NCBI RefSeq assembly: GCF_001721685.1
Contig: NZ_CP012502.1
Span: 3,348,001-3,412,000 of the forward strand
Length of the DNA stretch: 64,000 nt
From: Salisediminibacterium beveridgei
Lineage (GTDB): Bacteria; Bacillota; Bacilli; Bacillales; Salisediminibacteriaceae
Reading direction: 5' to 3'
A program made the position numbers and the translations under genes. Below the pieces are notes generated by a model that did not search any database, was not told the DNA's origin, and saw nothing but the letters and a program-made list of their open reading frames with translations. Below are positions 44,523 through 52,922 of the stretch, piece by piece; within the stretch, counting starts at the first letter, position 1, and each line of letters begins with the position of its first letter.

Positions 44523-44694
44523 CAATCATTTCCCCTTTAATCATTATATTTGTCTTGAAAATTGCCTCGGATACTCCTTTTCCAAGCTGTCCCTTCACCC
44601 CCTTTATCGTAATCAAGTTGATGCCATGGATGATCCGTCCGACACGGTCGAACTGTGATTTTTGTAGTTGTCACATCAGGGAGCCGTCAGAAAG

Positions 44695-46572
44695 CTACGA
44701 AAGGTTGCCTGCTGTGACAATCCTTCGATAAATATTGCGACCGAGAGAGCCCTCCGGCATTTCATACGGCCCTGCAAATTCCAAACGCTCTGCTTCCAAT
44801 TCTTCAATGGCCGTGATCTCGCCCTGTAGCCATTGTTCAAGGCGGTACTGTGCGGTTTCCAATCGGGCATGTAGCCCTCCGTACCGGATCTCCAACACTT
44901 CCCAACCAAAAGGTTTGTTGATCGAGAACCACAGATCCCGGTGCGACTCTCGAAGCGTATTCAACCGTTGCTTCAATTCTTCTACTTCACTGATCAACAA
45001 CCTGACCGCATCTGTATCATCTGCATCGTACGCTTGCTTCAATTGGATTCCGATTTCAGCCTTAATGTTTAACACGCGGGCCAGGTTATGATAAAAGCAA
45101 AACAGCAACTGCCATTGAGGGTTTCGCACAATTGCCTTTTCCAATGCCGTGCTCAGTTTCTTATAGTGTTCATTAAGTGGGAGTCCATGAACATTCTTGT
45201 CGTACAATCCAATTAATACGTCTTGCCAAAGTAAAAACTTTGAAGGATTGGACTCATGTAAATTACTGGTGGATACACCTGGCGTTTCATCCAGTTGGTT
45301 CAGAATCATGAAATCTTCCCAGTAACCACCGGCACATGTGCCAAACCGGTATTGCAAATGCTCTTCACTGACGAATTCCTGATAGGCATGCTCTGCAAAT
45401 AGCTGCAGCATCGGTAATCCTGCAGAAAGTGGTGTCTCGGCACCATTGTCTCCCCACATCGTCAGGAAAACTTCCTGTACACCCTCTTCTTTACAAGCAA
45501 GCAAGGCTGGTTCAGTCGTGGCTCTCGCTTTGCCGTAGTTGGGCGAAATGCCGTTCCATGTCCAGGAACCGCCTGCAAAAACCGGTGTGGACCCTAACGA
45601 CTGATGTTTTTGTATGAACGCTTGATAAAATGACTGATCCGTGTGGTAATAATCCCAGTACACAAGTTGTGTATCTGGTATGGAAGAAACGACCTCGTCA
45701 GGGATCGATGCCTCCAGATCGTAGTAGGCCCCGTCCTTTGAACCTAACCTGAAATACATGTCGCTCCAGATCATGGTCTTCAGGTCATATTTTTCAGCAA
45801 TCGAGACAACATCCTGTAAATGCTCACTCATAATACCGAAACGCTCCCGGTATCCGTTTTTATCTAAGTACTTCCCCAAGCCCAATTGATGAGCTTCGTC
45901 CATCCCGATATGCATCCGCTTCGATCGAAATGGTTTTGACGCTGCCGTAATGATGTGTTCTAAAAATTGACGCGTCTGCGGTTCTCCTGCCAATAAGATA
46001 TCTTCGGTATCTCTCAGATTTATCGCATAGTTCCATTTAAGTGCTTCCGTCAGATGGGCTAATGTCTGAATGCACGGAATCATCTCAATCCCTAAATCAT
46101 CCGCATAGGCATCGCACATGGCCAATTCTTCCTGGTTATAGCGGCCTCGCATATAGCCGAAATACGGATACTCCGGCACCTCATACGTATCTTCTGTATA
46201 AATCATCATGACATTTAAACCCATCAAGGCCATTTTACGAAGCAGGCTCTGGACTTCCCCGGTCCGCAATACACCATTCCTGGAGCAATCCACCATCACC
46301 CCACTGGTCTGAAAGCACGCTTGTTCTGTTCGTTCGAAGCTCTGTTTTTGTTCATGATTTTCAAGCCAAAGCCCCATGCCACGAAAAAAATGGACTTTCT
46401 TTTCAAAAAACAGTTCACCATACCCGTTCTCTTTTTTGATCACCAGAGGACCTTTTCTCTGCTTAATGTAAAGGGGATATCCGTCGTCACTTATCTGAAT
46501 GTTCATGTCCTGTAAAAGTTGCGAGAGCCCCCGTTCTAGTAGCGAAGTGTCTCCAATCAGTCGGATTTTCAT
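44695..46572 (-). CDS. Family 20 beta-N-acetylhexosaminidase, cytoplasmic
   Basis: The protein has about 625 aa. The barrel domain includes LLRKMALMGLNVMMIYTEDT, GIEMIPCIQTLAHLTEAL and the catalytic Asp-Glu pair in RMHIGMDEAHQLG (near residue 228). These match GH20 enzymes that remove terminal GlcNAc through substrate-assisted catalysis. A long helical C-terminal domain follows. There is no signal peptide (MKIRLIGDTSLLERGL), so it should act inside the cell. It probably replaces NagZ in splitting imported GlcNAc-containing fragments. The ATG at 46572 has AAAGGAGG just upstream. It is the first gene of the recycling operon. Confidence 0.88.
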   Translation of the reverse strand: MKIRLIGDTSLLERGLSQLLQDMNIQISDDGYPLYIKQRKGPLVIKKENGYGELFFEKKVHFFRGMGLWLENHEQKQSFERTEQACFQTSGVMVDCSRNGVLRTGEVQSLLRKMALMGLNVMMIYTEDTYEVPEYPYFGYMRGRYNQEELAMCDAYADDLGIEMIPCIQTLAHLTEALKWNYAINLRDTEDILLAGEPQTRQFLEHIITAASKPFRSKRMHIGMDEAHQLGLGKYLDKNGYRERFGIMSEHLQDVVSIAEKYDLKTMIWSDMYFRLGSKDGAYYDLEASIPDEVVSSIPDTQLVYWDYYHTDQSFYQAFIQKHQSLGSTPVFAGGSWTWNGISPNYGKARATTEPALLACKEEGVQEVFLTMWGDNGAETPLSAGLPMLQLFAEHAYQEFVSEEHLQYRFGTCAGGYWEDFMILNQLDETPGVSTSNLHESNPSKFLLWQDVLIGLYDKNVHGLPLNEHYKKLSTALEKAIVRNPQWQLLFCFYHNLARVLNIKAEIGIQLKQAYDADDTDAVRLLISEVEELKQRLNTLRESHRDLWFSINKPFGWEVLEIRYGGLHARLETAQYRLEQWLQGEITAIEELEAERLEFAGPYEMPEGSLGRNIYRRIVTAGNLS

Positions 46573-46644
46573 TTTTCCTCCTTTAGCTTTTGGCATTTAA
46601 AAGGAAACTTTCAACAGGTAAAACATAACATACCGGCTCTATTT

Positions 46645-46694
46645 TTGAAATAAAAAATTAAAATTAATTTATATTTTATGATTTTTAATTTCAA
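46645..46694. promoter_or_regulatory. Inverted repeat in divergent promoter region, candidate RpiR/MurR operator
   Basis: TTGAAATAAAAAAT (46645-46658) faces ATTTTTAATTTCAA (46681-46694), an imperfect inverted repeat with AT-rich centre. It lies between the divergently transcribed GH20 operon and the AmiE-like gene, where a shared regulator would bind. Assignment to the RpiR protein is inference. Confidence 0.4.
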
Positions 46695-46773
46695 TATGCC
46701 TACATTTATGGTCGGATTACTGATAGACTGATTACATAGCCTTGCATGTATTTTTCTAAAAGGAGTGTCCGAA

Positions 46774-47829
46774 ATGATGGTTGAATCCGTTCAAGCATTT
46801 CTGCGTAAAGAAATGTCAGTTAAGCATGCGCCCGGAGCCTGTCTGCAGGTCTCCTGTAACGGAGAAATCGTATTAAGCGAAGTCTTCGGCAATAAAACGG
46901 TGTTTCCAAGGACGTCACCGATGAAAAAAAACACCGTCTTTGACCTGGCTTCACTAACAAAAGTTGTTGCGACAATGCCTGCGCTAATGAGACTGCTCGA
47001 TGCTGGTGAACTGACACTCGACGATCCCGTGTCTCATTTCTTACCTGCATTCGCCCAACAGAACAAGGCATCCGTTACGGTAAAACATTTATTGACTCAT
47101 ACTTCCGGATTGCCGGCACACCGGCCATATCATACATATGACGACCTTTTATCAACAGAGATGATCATTGCTGAAATCTGCGCTGAACCACTCCAATGCC
47201 AACCAGGAAGCAGAGTCATCTACAGTGATTTAGGGTTCATGCTCTTATACAAAATCGTTGAATTGATTACAGAAGAACCATTTGAGCATTTCGTGAAACG
47301 GGAAATCTTTGAGCGGCTGAACATGAGGGAGACGGCATTCAATCCTTCATTCGCTATCGATCGCTATGCTTCCACAGCCTATTGCGAAAAATTGAACGAT
47401 TATAAACGGGGCGTTGTTCATGATGAGAATGCAGAATTAATGCTTGGTATCAGTGGCCATGCCGGCTTATTTTCCACGCTGCATGATGTGCAGAATTACA
47501 CATCGATGATTGAAAATCATGGTGTTTTCAACGGTGAACGCATCCTCTCCAAAGCGGCAGTAGATCTTTCAAAATTAAATTTCACTCCTTTCGATTCGCA
47601 ACATCGAGGCTTGGGCTGGATGTTAAAATCTCAATCCTCCGCCTCATGTGGTGATCTATTTTCTGATCAGTCCTACGGTCATACAGGTTTTACCGGAACG
47701 AGCATCTGGTTTGATCCAACCCTGAATGTCCATGTGATCTTCCTGACTAATCGTGTTCATACCGGGGATTCATCATCATTTTTCAGATTAAGAGCGAGGT
47801 TGCATAACTTCATTCGATCTCATTTTTGA
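46774..47829 (+). CDS. Serine hydrolase of the beta-lactamase/AmiE family
   Basis: The protein has about 351 aa. It shows the SxxK motif in DLASLTKVVATMP (Ser near residue 63), the Tyr motif in VIYSDLGFMLLY, and HTG in YGHTGFTGTSIWF in the KTG position. In B. subtilis the homologue next to murQ and namZ is AmiE, an amidase removing peptides from MurNAc, and that role fits here. Unlike the B. subtilis protein it lacks a signal peptide, which suggests intracellular action. The ATG at 46774 lies 8 nt after AGGAG. It is transcribed away from the recycling operon and has its own terminator. Confidence 0.82.
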   Translation: MMVESVQAFLRKEMSVKHAPGACLQVSCNGEIVLSEVFGNKTVFPRTSPMKKNTVFDLASLTKVVATMPALMRLLDAGELTLDDPVSHFLPAFAQQNKASVTVKHLLTHTSGLPAHRPYHTYDDLLSTEMIIAEICAEPLQCQPGSRVIYSDLGFMLLYKIVELITEEPFEHFVKREIFERLNMRETAFNPSFAIDRYASTAYCEKLNDYKRGVVHDENAELMLGISGHAGLFSTLHDVQNYTSMIENHGVFNGERILSKAAVDLSKLNFTPFDSQHRGLGWMLKSQSSASCGDLFSDQSYGHTGFTGTSIWFDPTLNVHVIFLTNRVHTGDSSSFFRLRARLHNFIRSHF

Positions 47830-47847
47830 TCGACATGGCATTAAAAA

Positions 47848-47899
47848 ACCACCCCCAACATCGCAGCACTTCACTGCCTGTCAGGGGTGGTTCGTTTTT
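47848..47899 (+). terminator. Intrinsic terminator
   Basis: AAAAAACCACCCC pairs with GGGGTGGTTCG, followed by TTTTTT. The right arm CTGCCTGTCAGGGGTGGTTC is shared with the hairpin at 29580-29623. Confidence 0.88.
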
Positions 47900-47911
47900 T
47901 CGATCGGATTG

Positions 47912-49081
47912 TTACTCCGCGGATTCCGGTGCGGAGGTGTCGGCTTTCTTTGCGTAGCGGTTGACGATCAGGCTGATGGCGCCGTCACCGGTGACGTTCG
48001 TCGCGGTGCCGAAGCTGTCCTGAGCCATGTACAGGGCGATCATCAGACCGATGGCCGCTTCATTGAAGCCGAGCATCGTCGTGAGCACACCGAGGGCGGC
48101 CATGATGGCTCCGCCCGGAACGCCGGGTGCAGCGATCATGATGATGCCGAGCATGGCGATCACCGGCAGCATCTCCCCGAAGGTCGGGATCGTGTAGCTG
48201 TCCATGACGGCCATGACCGCAACGGCGCAGGAGACGATGGTAATCACACTTCCGGAGAGGTGGATCGTCGCGCTCAGGGGCACAGCGAAGTCCGCCACTT
48301 CTTCCTTGACGTTGTTTTTCTTCGTCTGCCTCAAAGTGACGGGAATCGTCGCGGCACTGCTCATGGTCCCGAGACCGGTGAAGTAGGCCGGCAGCATCGT
48401 TTTGATCAGCGGGAACGGGTTGCGGCCATTCACAGTTCCGGCAACGGTAAACTGGATCGTGATCCAGAGCCAGTGGGTGATGATCGCAACGAGCAGCACG
48501 ACACCGAAGACCTGCAGGGTATCAAATACGGCACCTTCCGCAGCCATCTCCACGAAAATCCCGGCAATGTAGACGGGTAAGAACGGGATGATGACTTTGG
48601 CGATGACGAGATCAATGATCCCCTTGCCTTCATCAAAGAGGTTCATGAGCGTCGGGCTGTTCGTCTTGGCGATGCCGATCCCGAAGAGAAACGCCATGAT
48701 GAGCGCGGTGATGACCCCCATCAGCGGTTCGATCTCCAGCTGGAAGAAGCCTTCAAGCCCGGAACCTTCACTCACGTTCGCCTGATCCGCCTGAATAAAC
48801 GGGATGACGGCAATGGCGATGAAGAAGGCGAAGACCCCGGCAAGGATCGTCGACAGATAGGCGGTTCCGACGGTGGCACCGACGAGGCGGCCGGAACTTT
48901 TGCCGAGCTTCGAGACGCCGGCAACGATAAAGAACAAAATGATAAATGGAATGATGAAGTTGATGAACTGGCCGAAGATGTCTTTGATGGTGACGAAGAA
49001 CTGGGTGACCAAATCGATGTTCATCAGACCGATGAGAATACCGGCGATGATACCGGCAAGTAATTTCGCGATTAATTTCAT
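47912..49081 (-). CDS. Dicarboxylate/amino acid:cation symporter (DAACS/SLC1 family)
   Basis: The protein has about 389 aa with many membrane helices. Family hallmarks are the serine-rich loop in GLGTMSSAATIPVTLRQTKK, the conserved PLSATIHLSGS, and the transport-core segment FGTATNVTGDGAISLIVNRY. It would import a carboxylate or amino acid with sodium or protons; the specificity cannot be fixed by eye. The ATG at 49081 is chosen because AGGAGGG lies 8 nt upstream. It is a single gene facing the AmiE-like gene. Confidence 0.9.
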   Translation of the reverse strand: MKLIAKLLAGIIAGILIGLMNIDLVTQFFVTIKDIFGQFINFIIPFIILFFIVAGVSKLGKSSGRLVGATVGTAYLSTILAGVFAFFIAIAVIPFIQADQANVSEGSGLEGFFQLEIEPLMGVITALIMAFLFGIGIAKTNSPTLMNLFDEGKGIIDLVIAKVIIPFLPVYIAGIFVEMAAEGAVFDTLQVFGVVLLVAIITHWLWITIQFTVAGTVNGRNPFPLIKTMLPAYFTGLGTMSSAATIPVTLRQTKKNNVKEEVADFAVPLSATIHLSGSVITIVSCAVAVMAVMDSYTIPTFGEMLPVIAMLGIIMIAAPGVPGGAIMAALGVLTTMLGFNEAAIGLMIALYMAQDSFGTATNVTGDGAISLIVNRYAKKADTSAPESAE

Positions 49082-49231
49082 GCGTGTTTCCCTCCTGTGG
49101 ACTGTCTTTGTCTGCAATATATGTACAACTGTCCATTTATGATAGACAAGTGATTCCGGGTTTTCAAGGGCTTGTGAAATGTTCGCAATAGTCCGTCGAT
49201 TGGCAGCGTTTACCCTTATATCCGGCTGGTT

Positions 49232-49432
49232 TTGCCTGGTTTTGGCCCGATGGAGTTGGACAAGTTGAGGATTGGGTGGTTTTCGGAGTCAAAAGACGGG
49301 TTTATCGGTGACTGTTCATCAAAAGCAGGGCTCTGCTCATCAGAAATGGCCCGCTGTTCGTCAAAAGTTCGCAGCTGCTCATCAATACACTACTCTGGTT
49401 CATCACCCCGGGGCATTTGCTCATCAATCATG
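49232..49432. repeat. 21-bp periodic array B (DEQ-heptad array)
   Basis: The leader, with GAGTTGGACAAGTTGAGG, and six units such as GTTCATCAAAAG plus nine variable bases match array A at 29324-29533 in order and spacing. The minus-strand DEQ frame contains a stop here, so a protein-coding role is doubtful. It lies directly upstream of the rhomboid-like gene. Confidence 0.8.
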
Positions 49433-49527
49433 GGGACGTGAACGTTTTTCTGAAAATCATCCCTGCAATCCCTTCGAAATACGATATACTGAATGGGTGA
49501 GAATTATAACTACAGGGGTTGATCAAG

Positions 49528-50133
49528 ATGAATGATATGATCGAATGGGTGAAGGAGCATCCGGCGATGACCGTAATTTTGGGTCTGCACGCCTTCTTTT
49601 TTGTCCTGCTTTATTCCGATCCGGCAGCAGGGGAGATGCTGCTGGTGCATCCGGATGAGCTGTTTGCCCGTCCGTTTACGCTGTTCACGGTAATGTTCTC
49701 AACCGGGGCGATTCTGCACCTGATCTTAAACGGGTTTTTGATCGTGATGTTCGGGGGACGTTTGGAAAAAGCGGTCTCGAAGCTGACAGCTGTGGGGATC
49801 TTTCTGGTCACAGGCTTTGCGGCAAGCATGTCGCTTCTCGTCTATGCGCCAATGATGAGCTGGACAGGGGACACTCTTGCGTTATCTTCCGCGGCGGCGT
49901 TCGGTGTAACGGCCGCCTATGCGGCACTGCGGCCAGACGAAGAGGTTGTGCGTTCGAAAGCGCAGCGCTGGGTGATTATTCTGTTGATCATGAATGTCGT
50001 CGTCAGCCTGCAGGATCCGGATCTGGCCATGATGGCCCCGGGTCATACCGTCGGGATTGTCACCGGCTGGCTGATCGGTTACGGATTGAAACAGATCCTC
50101 CCGGCCAGTGAAGAACCAATAACGGAATCGTAA
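49528..50133 (+). CDS. Rhomboid-like membrane protein
   Basis: The protein has about 201 aa with six hydrophobic segments. The region HLILNGFLIVMFGGRLEKAV matches the rhomboid H-x-x-x-N and G-x-x-x-E/R motifs. ALSSAAAFGVTAAY occupies the position of the GxSG catalytic serine loop, and APGHTVGIVTGWLIGYG carries the catalytic-type histidine in the last helix. The serine and histidine are kept but the glycines around the serine are replaced, so protease activity is uncertain. The ATG at 49528 has AGGGG about 9 nt upstream. A strong terminator follows, and the gene stands alone. Confidence 0.65.
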   Translation: MNDMIEWVKEHPAMTVILGLHAFFFVLLYSDPAAGEMLLVHPDELFARPFTLFTVMFSTGAILHLILNGFLIVMFGGRLEKAVSKLTAVGIFLVTGFAASMSLLVYAPMMSWTGDTLALSSAAAFGVTAAYAALRPDEEVVRSKAQRWVIILLIMNVVVSLQDPDLAMMAPGHTVGIVTGWLIGYGLKQILPASEEPITES

Positions 50134-50140
50134 CGAAATA

Positions 50141-50183
50141 AAGGCCACCCGGGACATGGTAGACATGTGCCGGGTGGCCTTTT
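50141..50183 (+). terminator. Intrinsic terminator
   Basis: AAGGCCACCCGG pairs with CCGGGTGGCCTT followed by T residues, between the rhomboid-like gene and the nag promoter. Confidence 0.88.
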
Positions 50184-50208
50184 CTCATGAAAATACGTTT
50201 TTATTTGT

Positions 50209-50241
50209 ATGGTTGTCTATACCAATATGTTCAGTTATACT
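50209..50241 (+). promoter_or_regulatory. nag promoter with GntR/NagR-type operator
   Basis: TTGTCT (50213-50218) and TATACT (50236-50241), 17 bp apart, form a plausible promoter. ATGGTTGTCTATACCAAT (50209-50226) overlaps the -35 box and agrees with the dre-type operator recognised by NagR/YvoA regulators (GGT and ACC arms around GTCTAT). The GntR gene in the same operon is the likely repressor. Confidence 0.7.
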
Positions 50242-50273
50242 AAAATCAGATCCTAAAAAAGCAGGTGAAGATG

Positions 50274-51428
50274 ATGACAAATTCGATGTATATTCAAGGC
50301 GGGACCCTCTATCATGCCGACGGTTCCGAGATCAAACACCCCCTGATCGAAATCCGTGACGGCAAGGTCGTCTCGGTCACGACCGCTATTGAAGCACCAA
50401 GCGATGCCGACGTCTTTCACGTTGCGGATGACGATGTGATTCTTCCGGGAATGATTGATCTCCACATTCACGGCAGCTACGGCGCGGATGTGATGGACGG
50501 AACCAATGAGGCCCTGGCGATGATGAGCCGGACCCTCCCGAAAGAAGGGGTCACCGCGTATCTGGCGACAACGATCACCGATGAGGAACAAACCATTGAG
50601 CAGGCGCTTAAAAACGTTGCGGGCTACTATCACGACCGCGGGGCGGAACTCCTCGGAGTTCATCTTGAAGGGCCCTTTATCAGCCCGCTTCAGGCAGGCG
50701 CACAGCCGAAAGAAGCGATTCGACAACCTGACGCAGCCACGTTTCGAAGATGGCAGCAGCTGGCAGACGGATACATCCGGCTCGTCACGTTTGCTCCGGA
50801 GGAAGAAGGCGGCCTGGAACTCCTGGATGCCATGACTGATCTTGGCGTCATCAGCTCCATCGGTCACTCCCACGCGACGTATGACGTGATTCAGGAAGCA
50901 GAAAAAAGAGGCCTGACCCACGCGACGCATCTCTTTAACGGCATGCGACCGCTCCATCACCGGGAACCTGGCGTCGTCGGTTCCATCTATTTAAGCAAAC
51001 AGCTGAAAGCGGAGCTGATCTTCGACGGGGTGCACGTTTCGCCGGAAGTGGCCCGGTTATCGTGGCAGATTCTCGGCAGTGACCGGTTGATGCTCATTAC
51101 CGACGCCATGCGCGGCAAAGGCCTTGGTGACGGGGATTTTGAGCTGGGCGGTCAGCCGGTAGCGATTCGAAACCGGGAAGCGAGGCTCTCGGACGGGACC
51201 CTCGCCGGCAGCGTCCTCACGATGGATCAGGCAGTGCGGCATGCGTTGAAGCTGCCCGGCATTCAGTGGACCGACATCGTGAAGGTCACATCGTACAATC
51301 AGGCAAAGTCGTTGAAGATCGACGATCGCAAAGGGGCGTTGAAACCGGGGTATGACGCGGATATCGTCGTCATGACCCAGGACGGCACGGTCAAAAATAC
51401 ATGGTGTAAAGGAGTCGAACGACAATGA
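50274..51428 (+). CDS. nagA: N-acetylglucosamine-6-phosphate deacetylase
   Basis: The protein has about 384 aa. The metal-dependent amidohydrolase barrel shows MIDLHIHGSYGADVMDG, GVHLEGPFISPLQAGA, SSIGHSHATYDV, ATHLFNGMRPLHHREPG and LITDAMRGKGLGDGDFELGG. It removes acetate from GlcNAc-6P, giving glucosamine-6P for NagB. The exact start is uncertain between the GTG at 50265 and the ATGs at 50271, 50274 and 50286; 50274 best fits the AGGTG spacing. Its stop overlaps the nagB start by 4 nt (ATGA). Confidence 0.95.
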   Translation: MTNSMYIQGGTLYHADGSEIKHPLIEIRDGKVVSVTTAIEAPSDADVFHVADDDVILPGMIDLHIHGSYGADVMDGTNEALAMMSRTLPKEGVTAYLATTITDEEQTIEQALKNVAGYYHDRGAELLGVHLEGPFISPLQAGAQPKEAIRQPDAATFRRWQQLADGYIRLVTFAPEEEGGLELLDAMTDLGVISSIGHSHATYDVIQEAEKRGLTHATHLFNGMRPLHHREPGVVGSIYLSKQLKAELIFDGVHVSPEVARLSWQILGSDRLMLITDAMRGKGLGDGDFELGGQPVAIRNREARLSDGTLAGSVLTMDQAVRHALKLPGIQWTDIVKVTSYNQAKSLKIDDRKGALKPGYDADIVVMTQDGTVKNTWCKGVERQ

Positions 51429-52156
51429 CTATAAAGATGCAACACGTCAAAGACTACGGGGAAATGAGTCAAAAAGCAGCCGCCTTCTTCTATGAAGCGA
51501 TCCATTCAAATCCAAAGATCCACTTAGGGATGGCAACCGGCGGCACGCCTTCCGGGATGTATCAGGAGCTGATTCACAAGTTGACCGAGCACCCTCTCCC
51601 CCTCGGTGCCATCAAGACCTTCAACCTCGATGAATACGTCGGGCTGACCCAGGACGACCCGAACAGCTACTATACGTTTATGAGAGAAACCCTGTTTGCG
51701 CCGCTGAAGCTGAGCCGGAACCAGACGTACGTCCCGGACGGAAGGACAACAGATCATGAAGCGGAATGCACCCGGTACGAAAATCTACTGGACACACACG
51801 GCATCGATGTCCAGCTCCTGGGCGTCGGGGCTAACGGGCATATCGGCTTCAATGAACCGGGTACACCGTTTCATTCCACAACCCATGTGGTACAGCTGAA
51901 TCCATCCACCCGGGAAGCCAATGCACGGTTTTTCGATCGGCAAGAAGATGTACCCACCCACGCGATTACGATGGGCATCGCCTCGATTTTGAAGGCGAAA
52001 CAAATCGTCCTCCTCGCAAGCGGTGAGACGAAGTCCGAAGCGATTTTTCAGCTTTTGAATGGTACAATGTCAGAAGAATGGCCGATTACTGCGCTTCAGC
52101 ATCATCCGGATGTGACAGTGATGGTGGACGAGGCTGCGGCCAGCAAGATTCTATGA
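51425..52156 (+). CDS. nagB: Glucosamine-6-phosphate deaminase
   Basis: The protein has 243 aa, typical of the short Bacillus form. The signatures are LGMATGGTPSGMYQEL (sugar-phosphate loop), IKTFNLDEYVGLTQDDPNSY (catalytic Asp in NLDEY) and LLGVGANGHIGFNEPGTPFH (catalytic His). It converts glucosamine-6P to fructose-6P and ammonia, joining the pathway to glycolysis. It overlaps nagA by 4 nt and precedes the regulator gene by 19 bp. Confidence 0.97.
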   Translation: MTIKMQHVKDYGEMSQKAAAFFYEAIHSNPKIHLGMATGGTPSGMYQELIHKLTEHPLPLGAIKTFNLDEYVGLTQDDPNSYYTFMRETLFAPLKLSRNQTYVPDGRTTDHEAECTRYENLLDTHGIDVQLLGVGANGHIGFNEPGTPFHSTTHVVQLNPSTREANARFFDRQEDVPTHAITMGIASILKAKQIVLLASGETKSEAIFQLLNGTMSEEWPITALQHHPDVTVMVDEAAASKIL

Positions 52157-52175
52157 CGAAACGGATGTGTGACGT

Positions 52176-52895
52176 ATGATCGACAAGGAGTCTCCGATAC
52201 CAATGTATTACCAGCTGCAGGAGATGTTACGAAAGCTGATCGAGTCCGGCGACCTGAAACCAGGTGACCCGATCCCTTCTGAACGGGAATTGTCCGAACA
52301 GCATGACATCAGCCGGATGACGATTCGTCAGGCCCTGACGAATCTGGTCAACGAAGGGCTGCTGACCCGCTCCAAAGGACGGGGCACCTTCGTGGCGGAA
52401 GAGAAGATTGAACAACCTTTGATGAAACTGACAGGTTTTTCCGAGGATATGCGCCTTCGGGGCATTGAACCGGGCTCACGCCTGATTCAGTTTGATACAG
52501 TCAAGGCTGGTGACAACGTTGCCAAGTATCTGGAGATAGACCCGGGAACAAAGGTGTATCAGATCAGCCGGCTCAGGCTCGGGGACGGTGCGCCCATGGC
52601 GTACGAAACCTCGTTTCTCCGAATGGACGGTCTCCTCCTCAAGGAAACCGATCTGCAAGGCTCCTTGTATGCCTTGATCGAAGCCACACTGAATAAAAAA
52701 ATCGCCCGTGCCAGGCAGACGATTGAACCGTCTTTTGCCACGGAAGATGAAGCGGAGCTGTTGACCGTGGAGACCGGTTCACCGGTTCTGTTACTTGAAC
52801 GGATCACCCGCTTTGACGACGGCACGGTTTTTGAGTATGTCAAATCGGCCTATCGCGGGGACCGCTATAAGTTCATCGCGGACATGCAGCGCTGA
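52176..52895 (+). CDS. nagR: GntR/HutC-family regulator of the nag operon (NagR/YvoA-like)
   Basis: The protein has 239 aa. The winged helix (YYQLQEMLRKLIESGDLKPG, REL-EQHDISRMTIRQALTNL, residues about 10-65) is followed by a UTRA ligand-binding domain (GIEPGSRLIQFDTVKAGDN, YQISRLRLGDGAPMAYETSF, LLLERITRFDDGTVFEYVKS). It should bind glucosamine-6P or GlcNAc-6P and derepress nagAB. The operator at 50209-50226 is the probable target. It is third in the nag operon, as in Bacillus. Confidence 0.93.
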   Translation: MIDKESPIPMYYQLQEMLRKLIESGDLKPGDPIPSERELSEQHDISRMTIRQALTNLVNEGLLTRSKGRGTFVAEEKIEQPLMKLTGFSEDMRLRGIEPGSRLIQFDTVKAGDNVAKYLEIDPGTKVYQISRLRLGDGAPMAYETSFLRMDGLLLKETDLQGSLYALIEATLNKKIARARQTIEPSFATEDEAELLTVETGSPVLLLERITRFDDGTVFEYVKSAYRGDRYKFIADMQR

Positions 52896-52922
52896 TGCCA
52901 AACAACGATAGGGAGGATTTCA

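Noticed and set aside
47909-48580. 223-codon rightward frame opposite the symporter
   Set aside because: His/Asp/Gly-rich low-complexity translation typical of an antisense shadow of a GC-rich membrane gene.
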